This document shows positions 18,611 to 25,967 of a DNA stretch of 64,000 bases, piece by piece. The DNA comes from Alphaproteobacteria bacterium (lineage in GTDB: Bacteria > Pseudomonadota > Alphaproteobacteria > Micavibrionales > Micavibrionaceae): positions 51,738-115,737 of the forward strand of contig NVUR01000003.1 in NCBI GenBank assembly GCA_002401965.1, read 5' to 3'. The notes below the pieces were generated by a model. It searched no databases. It was not told the DNA's origin and saw nothing but the letters and a program-made list of their open reading frames with translations. The position numbers and the translations under genes are program-made. Every line of letters starts with the position of its first letter. Position 1 is the stretch's first letter.

Positions 18611-18749
18611 ATAGTCTCTATATTAAAATATATTTAATATTTCAGATATCTATGTTGATTTTTTAATGTTGTTGACGTACGATCACCGAATGTTTCGCGC
18701 TCTGCGTTTCTTTTCTGTGTACGTATCTTAATTTTTGTTGGGAAATATC

Positions 18750-19535
18750 ATGGGTAAGCCTTTTTTACGGATAATGGTTCTTTGCACACCTCTAATGCTG
18801 GTTGCATGTGGTGAGGGATGGGAGGCACAGCGTATTGATAATGTTGTACCTTATGGCGGGTCACGTACCGCAGGCAGTGGGGTTGCGTATGTTCGTGCAA
18901 AGATGATGCCGGAAAAAGAATTAAAGGTTGAGCCGATTATTGAAATTGTTGCTGACTCTGTTATTGAAACCAAGCCTGTCCTGCATGCGGAGGAAATATT
19001 TTCCGAGGCGCAGGTAAAGGGTGGATCTCCTGTCGTGCATGCGGTTGAGAAAAAGGCTTCTCCTGTTGCTACGGAAATTGAGGAACACTCATCTAAAGAT
19101 GTTATTGAGAAAGTAGCAGAAAAAATAACTGATGATGCTAATAGTGATATTCTTGCCGAGGTGGAGAAAGCAGAAAAAGTTGTTGAAAATGTGATCGTTG
19201 AGGCTGCTGGTTCTTCTTCTACTGATTTAAGCGCAGAAGAATATATTGAGCAAGCTCCGAAGAAACTAGAATCTGTAAAGGTGGAAGAGGTGTCTGTTGC
19301 TGCACGGGAAGTCGTTGAAGAGGAAAGCGCGGAAAATGTTACGCAGCATGTTGCCAATGTTGCACCATCCGTTAATTCTGGGACAGATATAGAAGAAGCC
19401 ATAGACGTTCAGGAAAATAAAGTTGTTCAGCCTGCGGCAGAAATTATTGCTCCTAAAAAGGATTTCTTTGAATTTAAATCAAAAGGACAATATGATCTTG
19501 AAGATATATATTCCGATCCATTTGTTGATGATTAA
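18750..19535 (+). CDS. Val/Glu-rich putative lipoprotein
   Basis: A 261-residue lipoprotein starting at ATG 18750 (lipobox LVAC, Cys 20). Residues from about 50 to 235 are low-complexity, built almost wholly of Glu, Val, Ala, Ser and Lys in patterns such as 'VEKAEKVVENVIVEAA', which suggests an extended, acidic periplasmic or surface stalk. The C-terminus ends in an aromatic/acidic patch ('FFEFKSKGQYDLEDIY'). No enzyme motif. A strong terminator follows. Confidence 0.65.
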   Translation: MGKPFLRIMVLCTPLMLVACGEGWEAQRIDNVVPYGGSRTAGSGVAYVRAKMMPEKELKVEPIIEIVADSVIETKPVLHAEEIFSEAQVKGGSPVVHAVEKKASPVATEIEEHSSKDVIEKVAEKITDDANSDILAEVEKAEKVVENVIVEAAGSSSTDLSAEEYIEQAPKKLESVKVEEVSVAAREVVEEESAENVTQHVANVAPSVNSGTDIEEAIDVQENKVVQPAAEIIAPKKDFFEFKSKGQYDLEDIYSDPFVDD

Positions 19536-19566
19536 TGAATTAAAACAATAAGGTAATGTTTTAAAG

Positions 19567-19599
19567 CGGTGCATATATCATGCGCCGTTTTTGTTTGTT
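19567..19599 (+). terminator. Rho-independent terminator
   Basis: CGGTGCA and TGCGCCG form a seven-base stem (one G-T pair) with a seven-base loop, followed by TTTTTGTTTGTT. It closes the 18750 lipoprotein gene. Confidence 0.75.
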
Positions 19600-19803
19600 C
19601 TTACGAATTAATCATGGATAAAGATAAAAATTTAGATAATTTCAAAACGATAATTCTGGACAGATCACCTCTCGTGAAGTTACCATAATAAGGTAAGTGT
19701 TGTTTAATATGCATTGGAGAATTTATTTTCTTTGTGCTTAATAATTAAAAAAATAACGCACTTTAAATTGTATTTTACAACATTTCAGGAAAGGTTTTGG
19801 GTT

Positions 19804-20451
19804 ATGTCTATAGAGGTAGAAACAGTAGTGGCTGTATCAGTAATGATGGCCGTCTTCTCGGCAGTTGCGGCGGTCGGGACAAGTATCGTCCTTGGCGCGG
19901 GGTTTGAGCGTTTACGCTCCGGCTTTGAGGTCATAAGCAAGCAAACAGGGTTCTTCAGTGATGCAATACATAAGCTGGAGCATAAAATGGAAGTGGTTGA
20001 CGACCAGACTGGCAAATTTTCTCGCTCGATTGAGGTGATGGAGGCCAAGGTTACTAGTGTTGGTGAGCAGGCCAATGCGTTTACCGGTTCGATACAGAGT
20101 CTTGAGAGAAAAGTCGAAGTTGTTGATAAACAGGCTGGTTACTTTGGTGATGCTATTCATCGCCTTGAGGATAAGGTCGGTAAAGTCAGCGCGCATGAAG
20201 ATGTGTTGAACGAGAAAATAGAACAGCATGCAGATGCGGATGTTTTAAGTGTCGGTAAGACAGAGGCTCTTGTTTCTCATGCTGAGGCGTTGTTAACGCA
20301 AATGGGCGCGATTGCTGATAAAATGTCGGAAACACCTGTAACTCTTTCTCAGAACATATCTGATGAAGGTCAGAGTATGGCCTCTGTACATGGATTTGCA
20401 CATTATACGCATGCTCCAGCAACAGATGCCGTAGGCGTGAGTTATAACTAG
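19804..20451 (+). CDS. membrane-anchored coiled-coil protein with 21-residue repeats
   Basis: A 215-residue protein from ATG 19804 (site AGGAAAGG; the track's 5' extension to 19714 is discarded). An N-terminal transmembrane helix (about 8-33, Ala/Val-rich) is followed by four contiguous 21-residue repeats at residues 47-130 with the pattern Q-(T/A)-x-x-F-x-x-x-I-x-x-(L/M)-E-x-K-(V/M)-x-x-V. A Ser/Ala/His-rich tail follows. The repeat fits a long coiled coil on one side of the membrane. The layout resembles a spacer or scaffold, not an enzyme. A strong terminator follows. Family unknown. Confidence 0.7.
   Translation: MSIEVETVVAVSVMMAVFSAVAAVGTSIVLGAGFERLRSGFEVISKQTGFFSDAIHKLEHKMEVVDDQTGKFSRSIEVMEAKVTSVGEQANAFTGSIQSLERKVEVVDKQAGYFGDAIHRLEDKVGKVSAHEDVLNEKIEQHADADVLSVGKTEALVSHAEALLTQMGAIADKMSETPVTLSQNISDEGQSMASVHGFAHYTHAPATDAVGVSYN
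19942..20193 (+). repeat. four tandem 63-bp (21-residue) coding repeats
   Basis: Units begin at the Gln codons of 'QTGFFSDAI', 'QTGKFSRSI', 'QANAFTGSI' and 'QAGYFGDAI'. Units are exactly 21 codons with no gaps and are degenerate at DNA level, so they are old duplications. Confidence 0.85.
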
Positions 20452-20476
20452 CCGTGATTGATATAAATTAGGAAGG

Positions 20477-20510
20477 AAGGTCGGATCAGTATCCGGCCTT
20501 TTCTGTTTTC
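20477..20510 (+). terminator. strong Rho-independent terminator
   Basis: AAGGTCGGAT and ATCCGGCCTT form a ten-base stem (one T-G pair) around CAGT, followed by TTCTGTTTTC, directly downstream of the coiled-coil gene. Confidence 0.85.
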
Positions 20511-20613
20511 TAAACAATAGGTAAAATAAGAAGTGGCAAGCGCAGGGAAAGACAGATAAACTGAATTGTCAGGGTGGTTCTTGATATGTGTTATTTTTAT
20601 AAAGGGGTTTCTT

Positions 20614-21357
20614 TTGTCACTGTCTTTTATTCTTTGGTTTTTGATTTCAGCGTTGTTGTTGGGGTTCTGGTTTTGGACGAGCTATCTTATTTTTCGGCAA
20701 AAGGCCGCTTGGAAGCTCTATGCAAATAAGCGGGGCTTGCGTTATTATTCTAATGGCTTTTATGAAACCCCATCTATGAGCGGGGCCGTCGATGGTTATA
20801 ATATATCTTTTTTCGCTAGTGAGCATTCGGAATTAGATGCGCGTTCCCAAAGGCGTTTAACCGCAATCGAAATCAATATGCATTCTGGTTTGTCCGTTGT
20901 TAGCGCGATTGCCAGTGGTGGTATGACGCCAGTTGTTGATACACTTGATATTCATAAGGAATATAGGCCTTCTTATAAAGATGGCAAAGGGAATGAATGG
21001 GATAATAGCTATGTTATCCGTACGCAAGATGTGGCCTATATGCAGGAATATCTGAATGATGAGCGCGTCGGCAGCATTCTTGGCTTAATGAAAATTGATA
21101 AAGCGTGGATTATTATTCTTTTTTTCGAGGAGACTGGCTTGGTACGTCTTGATACGCCGTTGCCTTTGGATGACCCGAAAAAGGTTGATGAGGTTGTTAA
21201 GAAGATGATTTCTGTTGTTCGGACGCTTGAAATGGGTGATGGGGAAGAGAAGGATATTCAAAGATCTTTGTCTAAGCATAGTGGTAAAAAACAAAAAACA
21301 TTAGAAATTGATGATGATCTTCTTAATGATGATATTGGCTTTGAGTTAGAAGATTAG
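20614..21357 (+). CDS. single-pass membrane protein, unknown
   Basis: The ORF is open from TTG 20566. I favour TTG 20614 because AAAGGGG lies six bases upstream, giving 247 residues. No in-frame ATG exists before the hydrophobic segment. One strong N-terminal helix ('ILWFLISALLLGFWFW') is followed by a soluble domain with a mixed alpha/beta pattern and an acidic C-terminal tail ('DDDLLNDDIGFELED'). No family recognised. The start codon is uncertain. It is the last of the co-oriented orphan envelope genes. Confidence 0.6.
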   Translation: MSLSFILWFLISALLLGFWFWTSYLIFRQKAAWKLYANKRGLRYYSNGFYETPSMSGAVDGYNISFFASEHSELDARSQRRLTAIEINMHSGLSVVSAIASGGMTPVVDTLDIHKEYRPSYKDGKGNEWDNSYVIRTQDVAYMQEYLNDERVGSILGLMKIDKAWIIILFFEETGLVRLDTPLPLDDPKKVDEVVKKMISVVRTLEMGDGEEKDIQRSLSKHSGKKQKTLEIDDDLLNDDIGFELED

Positions 21358-21366
21358 AGCAGTTTT

Positions 21367-21396
21367 TAGGGGAATTTCCCTCTCCCTATTTTTGTA
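21367..21396 (+). terminator. weak terminator-like hairpin
   Basis: TAGGG and CCCTA can pair just downstream of the 20614 gene and are followed by TTTTTG; a competing AGGGG/CCCT pairing exists. It lies between convergent genes. Confidence 0.35.
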
Positions 21397-21407
21397 TATC
21401 CATATAG

Positions 21408-23012
21408 TTAAGGCTCTTTAAATTCATCAATATGAAAGGCGTATGGGGCGTATTTTTGTCCCTTATACTGGGTTTCTACACAAGACAGATTAAATATACA
21501 ATGCGTTTCGTTTGATGAATTGTAACGCCTTAAATCTATTATATTTGAGTTACTTGTCTCTATAAACTCATGATTTCCATTAATTATTTCTGGTTTTATT
21601 TTTCTCCAATGGATAAATTCTTTTGTGAAATTTAAAACGGATGTTTTTTCTTTGTTTTGTGTTTGTATATTTAGTATGTGATGTGCTTTTGGAATTGGTA
21701 GCCACGGCAATGTTTGTGAAAACCCACAATAAATGGAATTATCCCATATCATAGGTGTTCTACACCCATCTCGCCCTTGCCATTGTGGGTATGTTTCCTT
21801 TGCCCATGGGTCTTGGATATTTTTAAATGCGATTTTTGCTTCGGGTAGCCCTAGCTCTTCACCTTGGAATATAAATGCTGTTCCAGGGAGGCATCCTAAA
21901 AGGGCTATCAGCATTTTTGAAAAAGCATTATTATAACTATATGGCTTGTACCAACGGCTTTGGGCACGTACAACGTCATGATTTGAGAATGCCCAACTTG
22001 GCCATGCAGATGATTCTTTGACCGATTCGGCCAAATTATTTACCTCAGAGTGTTGAGCGAAAAATGTTTCGATTGGCACACGTACAAGGTCTTCGGTCAA
22101 TGTCTTTTGTGTGCCTGACATCATGTGTGGATTGTAACATGTGTGCAGGTGATTTTTACCATTTGTGTATTCTTGTGCCAATTTGTAAGGATGGTCATCG
22201 CCAATCTCACCAACTAAAACACGGTCACTATATTGATCGGTAAGAGCGCGTAATTTTGCAATAAAATCCAAATTTTCGGGGCGGGATTTATCGTATATAT
22301 GTTGTTGCGTTGAATAGGGCGTTTCTTTTTCAAACTGGGTTGCAAATTTTGCGCCGCTTTGACGGGGAGGATTGTCGCGCAAAAGCGGATCGTGAAAATA
22401 GAAATTTACGACATCAAGGCGAATGCCATCAATGCCGCGATCTAGCCAGTATTTACAGATATCGATGATTTCGCTCTGTACGTCTAGATTATGAAAGTTT
22501 AAATCTGGTTGCTCTTTTAGAAAGTTGTGGAAGTAATATTTCTCGCGCTGTTCACACCATTCCCATGCAGAACCTCCAAAAACGGAGACCCAGTTATTGG
22601 GAGGAACGCGATTATTATCCTTATCATGTTTCGCATCTGCCCACACATACCAATCTTTTTTAGTTTCATCTAAGAACCATGGGTGTTCCTCTGACGTATG
22701 GGAGAATGCGAGATCGATAATGACCTTTAGATTCAGGCTATGTGCTTTTTCTAGTAAATCATCAAAATCATCGTTATTGCCAAAGATGGGGTCTACATCT
22801 CGATAATCGGAAATGTCATACCCAAAGTCCTTCATCGGTGATTTGAAAAAAGGCGATATCCATATGCCGTCAACACCAAGATCCGCAACATAGTCTAGTT
22901 TCTGCGTGATGCCAGCAAGGTCGCCAATGCCATCATTATTACTGTCATAGAATGAGCGTGGGTAAATCTGGTATATGATTGCGCCGCGCCACCAATCCAC
23001 ATGGTTAGACAT
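21408..23012 (-). CDS. GH13 alpha-glucosidase / oligo-1,6-glucosidase type
   Basis: A 534-residue cytoplasmic glycoside hydrolase of family 13, alpha-glucosidase group. It hydrolyses alpha-glucosidic bonds in small maltodextrins, isomaltose or trehalose-like sugars; linkage specificity cannot be fixed by eye. Conserved regions are 'WWRGAIIYQIYPRSF', 'VIIDLAFSHTS', the nucleophile Asp 200 in 'GIDGIRLDVV', the acid/base Glu 269 in 'LVGEIGDD', and Asp 346 in 'FSNHDVVRA'. No signal peptide. Its start overlaps the phzF-like gene by 8 bp, so it is the last gene of a three-gene operon. Confidence 0.92.
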   Translation of the reverse strand: MSNHVDWWRGAIIYQIYPRSFYDSNNDGIGDLAGITQKLDYVADLGVDGIWISPFFKSPMKDFGYDISDYRDVDPIFGNNDDFDDLLEKAHSLNLKVIIDLAFSHTSEEHPWFLDETKKDWYVWADAKHDKDNNRVPPNNWVSVFGGSAWEWCEQREKYYFHNFLKEQPDLNFHNLDVQSEIIDICKYWLDRGIDGIRLDVVNFYFHDPLLRDNPPRQSGAKFATQFEKETPYSTQQHIYDKSRPENLDFIAKLRALTDQYSDRVLVGEIGDDHPYKLAQEYTNGKNHLHTCYNPHMMSGTQKTLTEDLVRVPIETFFAQHSEVNNLAESVKESSAWPSWAFSNHDVVRAQSRWYKPYSYNNAFSKMLIALLGCLPGTAFIFQGEELGLPEAKIAFKNIQDPWAKETYPQWQGRDGCRTPMIWDNSIYCGFSQTLPWLPIPKAHHILNIQTQNKEKTSVLNFTKEFIHWRKIKPEIINGNHEFIETSNSNIIDLRRYNSSNETHCIFNLSCVETQYKGQKYAPYAFHIDEFKEP

Positions 23013-23793
23013 GGATTTTGCCTTGCATATAGAGGACGGCTTTGCCGGTTATTTCAACGCGATCATCTTTAAGAGTGCATAGTAGGTCGCCGCCACGGGC
23101 GGAAAGCTGTTTTGCGTGCATTGTGGTTTTGCCAAGAACCTTTCCCCAATATGGGATTAAAAGGCAGTGAATAGCACCTGTTACAGGATCTTCATCAATG
23201 CCGATTTGTGGTGCGAAGAGGCGTGAAACAAAATCCGTGTCGCCTGTTCCACGCGCAGTGATGACAAGGCCGAATGTATCGGTCAGGGTTTTTATTTTTG
23301 TAATGTCAGGTTTGTAATTTTGCACGGCGTTGGGGCTGTCGAGAATCGCAAAGGTTTTTGTGCTTTTGAGGACGGTTTGGACTTTCAGCCCAAGGATATC
23401 TTCAATATTGGATACATCCTGTTGAACTGTATAATCCCATGTCGGGAAATTGAGCGTGTAGCCTGCTGATGTTTTTTTGACACTTAACTCGCCTGAACGA
23501 GAACTGAAATACACTGTATCTTGTTCGAAGCCTAAATTTTCGAAAATACAATATGCACTGGCCAGTGTTGCGTGCCCGCATAAATCTATTTCTGTTGTTG
23601 GTGTGAACCAGCGGAGGTGAAAGCCTTTACCCTCTGGAACAAAAAATGCCGTTTCAGAGAGGTTATTCTCTGCGGCGATGCTCTTTAATATCTCGTCAGG
23701 AAGCCATGTACTCAATGGGCAAACGGCGGCTGGGTTGCCGCCGAAAACCGTATCTGTAAATGCATCAATTTGATATAGGTCTATATCTGTCAT
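23005..23793 (-). CDS. PhzF-family epimerase/isomerase
   Basis: A 262-residue protein of the PhzF/diaminopimelate-epimerase-like fold. Motifs: 'IDAFTDTVFGGNPAAVCPL' at the N-terminus, 'NLSETAFF' with the conserved catalytic-type Glu, 'EIDLCGHATLA', 'GDTDFVSR' and 'IDEDPVTG'. PhzF proper isomerises dihydro-3-hydroxyanthranilate, but most homologues have unknown small-molecule substrates, and no other phenazine genes are present. It lies 17 bp after the peptidylprolyl isomerase and overlaps the GH13 gene. Confidence 0.9.
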   Translation of the reverse strand: MTDIDLYQIDAFTDTVFGGNPAAVCPLSTWLPDEILKSIAAENNLSETAFFVPEGKGFHLRWFTPTTEIDLCGHATLASAYCIFENLGFEQDTVYFSSRSGELSVKKTSAGYTLNFPTWDYTVQQDVSNIEDILGLKVQTVLKSTKTFAILDSPNAVQNYKPDITKIKTLTDTFGLVITARGTGDTDFVSRLFAPQIGIDEDPVTGAIHCLLIPYWGKVLGKTTMHAKQLSARGGDLLCTLKDDRVEITGKAVLYMQGKIHV

Positions 23794-23810
23794 GTGCTGT
23801 GCTTGCAGAG

Positions 23811-24398
23811 TTATTCTGCTGCTGCTGCTTTTTCTTCAGTAGGAGCTTCTTCTGCGGTTTTTTCAACAACCGGGGCAATTGTCATCTTAACAATTTTATC
23901 CGGGCTGGATGGTGGTTCACCAACTGCAACTTTGTCAATGAACTCCATGCCGGATGTTACTTGACCAAGCACGGTGTATTGACCAGTTAGAAAGCTACAA
24001 CCTGTGTCTGTGAAACAGAAAAAGAATTGTGAGTTTGCACTGTCAGGGTTTGTGGAGCGCGCCATGCCTATTGTTCCACGCTTATATGCGTACTTGCTGA
24101 ACTCTGCAGGAACGTCAGGGTATTTTGAACCACCCGTACCTGTACCTGTTGGGTCACCGGTTTGTGCCATAAAGCCACTGATTACACGGTGGAAAATAAT
24201 TCCATCATAGAAACCTTCGCCGATCAGCGTTTTAATACGCTCAACATGTTTTGGGGCAATATCGGGCAGTAATTCTATAACAACGGTTCCACCGCTGGAC
24301 ACTTCCATATTTACTGTATTTGCGGAATCCGCTTTTGCATCTGTTCCTGCTGTCATGATCAAAAGACCTCCAAGTGTAAGCATAAATTTCTTAAGCAT
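23811..24398 (-). CDS. exported cyclophilin-type peptidylprolyl isomerase
   Basis: A 195-residue periplasmic cyclophilin. An N-terminal signal peptide (ending near 'AGTDAKA') precedes the cyclophilin core with 'FHRVISGFMAQTGDPTGTGTGG', 'GTIGMARS' and 'NSQFFFCF', which hold the catalytic Arg and the substrate-pocket residues. A short Ala/Glu-rich tail follows ('AEEAPTEEKAAAAE'). It accelerates proline cis-trans isomerisation during folding of exported proteins. It is the first gene of the operon with phzF-like and GH13 genes, an unusual combination. Confidence 0.93.
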   Translation of the reverse strand: MLKKFMLTLGGLLIMTAGTDAKADSANTVNMEVSSGGTVVIELLPDIAPKHVERIKTLIGEGFYDGIIFHRVISGFMAQTGDPTGTGTGGSKYPDVPAEFSKYAYKRGTIGMARSTNPDSANSQFFFCFTDTGCSFLTGQYTVLGQVTSGMEFIDKVAVGEPPSSPDKIVKMTIAPVVEKTAEEAPTEEKAAAAE

Positions 24399-24480
24399 TT
24401 TATATCCTCTTAAGAGTTAACGTTAAGGGATTATTGGTTACATACCATGGGCGTAAATGCAAGGGGAGTGTAGGGATTTG

Positions 24481-24723
24481 TTACACGGATTCTTTATTTT
24501 TATTGGTTGCTTTTTGCATTTGGTCTGATAATTCACCGATTGTCATAGTGTTGTTATGTGTATCAACCATCGTTTTAAGTTCACCAATACATGTTCCGCA
24601 ATTTATGTCTGCCCCGTCTGAACACGCGGCGTACACATCTTTAACGCGTGTGCTTTTCTTTGTCGTATCCAAATGGTTACGAACATCCGTGTCAGTAAAG
24701 GGGTTGCACATGCATATATACAT
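24481..24723 (-). CDS. bfd: BFD-like [2Fe-2S] bacterioferritin-associated ferredoxin
   Basis: An 80-residue protein with the BFD cysteine pattern: Cys 4 and Cys 6 ('MYICMCNPFTDTDV') and Cys 42/Cys 45 ('INCGTC'). In well-studied bacteria Bfd binds bacterioferritin and reduces its core to release iron. It has an extended C-terminal tail compared with E. coli Bfd (64 aa). A Fur-box-like palindrome lies 38 bp upstream, fitting induction in iron starvation. Bacterioferritin itself is encoded about 1 kb away. Confidence 0.85.
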   Translation of the reverse strand: MYICMCNPFTDTDVRNHLDTTKKSTRVKDVYAACSDGADINCGTCIGELKTMVDTHNNTMTIGELSDQMQKATNKNKESV

Positions 24724-24755
24724 AAGATTATTTCCAACATATTTGATTCGTTGTT

Positions 24756-24775
24756 AGTAATGATAATTATTATCA
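24756..24775. promoter_or_regulatory. Fur box (near-perfect)
   Basis: TGATAAT-T-ATTATCA is a perfect 7-1-7 inverted repeat. The 19-base window from 24756 matches the classical GATAATGATAATCATTATC at 16 positions. It lies between the divergent bfd and TlpA-like genes, closest to bfd. Confidence 0.8.
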
Positions 24776-24790
24776 CCTAGCTTTTGTAAA

Positions 24791-24805
24791 TGCAAGTCAT
24801 TATCA
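24791..24805. promoter_or_regulatory. second, weaker Fur-box-like site
   Basis: TGCAAGTCATTATCA matches the 7-1-7 pattern TGANAATNATTNTCA imperfectly, with an intact right half. It is centred 30 bp from the first site, towards the TlpA-like gene. Confidence 0.45.
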
Positions 24806-24885
24806 GTTGGGGAAATGTATCTATTTTTGTTTATGTGACGAATTAGGGTATATGTTATGTTTATTTTATTTATGGAGAGCGTAGA

Positions 24886-25383
24886 ATGATTTCAAAACGA
24901 ATGGTGGTAATTACTTTATTTATGGCTGTTTTTATATCTGCAATAGCGGTGCAAGCGGCGGATAAGCAGGGCGTAGAAATTCACAAAATCTCACCTCATA
25001 GAATTGCGCGTGATATTAAGAATATAAAAGGGCAGAAGCGCGCCATTGTTCTGTACGCGTCATGGTGTCCGAATTGTGTGCAGAAGATGCCACAGATTAT
25101 AGAGATAGAGCGTGCCAAGGCGAGTTCTATTATTGCGATTTCTATTGATGAGAGCCGTCAAGATTTTGCGCGTTATATGAACAAGCTGGGAGATGTTCCG
25201 TTTAAGGCCATTGTCATTGACGGGGCGGAATGGAAGCTGGCGGAAGAGTTGGAACGCTTTGGTGTTGAAGTGTGGGAGGCCATTCCGCATGTTATTTTGC
25301 TGGATGAAAATAATAAAACTGTAGAGCAGGGGAATTTCTCGCCGAAATATATCGAAGCGTTTTTAGGGATTCCATCATCTTAA
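24886..25383 (+). CDS. exported TlpA-like thioredoxin-fold protein
   Basis: A 165-residue periplasmic protein. A signal peptide (to about residue 25, 'AVQAA') precedes a thioredoxin fold with the redox motif CPNC (Cys 61/Cys 64) in 'LYASWCPNC' and a cis-Pro region at 'EAIPHVILLD'. TlpA/ResA-type proteins reduce disulfides in periplasmic partners, for example in cytochrome maturation; the partner here is not indicated. It is divergent from bfd and shares its Fur-site region, so iron control is possible. Confidence 0.85.
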   Translation: MISKRMVVITLFMAVFISAIAVQAADKQGVEIHKISPHRIARDIKNIKGQKRAIVLYASWCPNCVQKMPQIIEIERAKASSIIAISIDESRQDFARYMNKLGDVPFKAIVIDGAEWKLAEELERFGVEVWEAIPHVILLDENNKTVEQGNFSPKYIEAFLGIPSS

Positions 25384-25388
25384 AACAA

Positions 25389-25422
25389 AAATACCTGCCG
25401 CTTTATTGTGCCGCAGGTATTT
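25389..25422. terminator. bidirectional Rho-independent terminator
   Basis: AAATACCTGC and GCAGGTATTT form a perfect ten-base stem between the convergent TlpA-like and bfr genes. On the minus strand it is followed by a TTTGTTTT run, which suits bfr best. Confidence 0.8.
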
Positions 25423-25447
25423 GGAATTTCGTGTAGGTAGGGGAGTA

Positions 25448-25936
25448 TTATCCCTCTGCGTCTAATGCGCTTTCAGAGTTAATCTGAATATAATTCTGAA
25501 TACCCATATTCTCAATCATTTGTAATTGTGTTTCCAGATAATCAATATGACCTTCCTCATCAGCAAGGATTTTCGCGAATAGGTCACGTGATACATAATC
25601 TTTCACTTCTTCTGCGTGCTCAACAGCTGCGCGGTAATGGCCTGCGCCGCCATGCTCCAGCTTTAGATCGCATTCAAGGATTTCCTTGACGTTTTGCCCG
25701 ATCATTAGCTTTTCAAGGCTCTGTAGGTTCGGAAGCCCTTCAAGGAACAATATACGTTTGATGAGGTTATCAGCGTGATGCATTTCCTCTATCGATTCGT
25801 TATATTCGTGCTTGGCGAGTTTTGTGATGCCCCAATCTTCTAACATACGTGAATGCAGAAAATATTGGTTTACGGCGGTTAGCTCTTTTTTAAGAGCCTC
25901 GTTCAAAAACTCTATAACTTTTTTGTCACCTTTCAT
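25448..25936 (-). CDS. bfr: bacterioferritin
   Basis: A 162-residue ferritin-like protein that would assemble into a 24-mer iron store. It keeps the ferroxidase ligands in 'NQYFLHSR', '[12 protein letters not shown]' and '[13 protein letters not shown]', and Met 52, the axial haem ligand of bacterioferritins, in 'IEEMHHAD'. Length and the '[11 protein letters not shown]' stretch are typical. The ribosome site is GAGAGGTACACC-like. It faces the TlpA-like gene across a shared terminator, and the divergent bfd beyond it forms an iron storage/release pair. Confidence 0.95.
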   Translation of the reverse strand: MKGDKKVIEFLNEALKKELTAVNQYFLHSRMLEDWGITKLAKHEYNESIEEMHHADNLIKRILFLEGLPNLQSLEKLMIGQNVKEILECDLKLEHGGAGHYRAAVEHAEEVKDYVSRDLFAKILADEEGHIDYLETQLQMIENMGIQNYIQINSESALDAEG

Positions 25937-25967
25937 GGTGTACCTCTCTTTATATATTCAAAACGCT

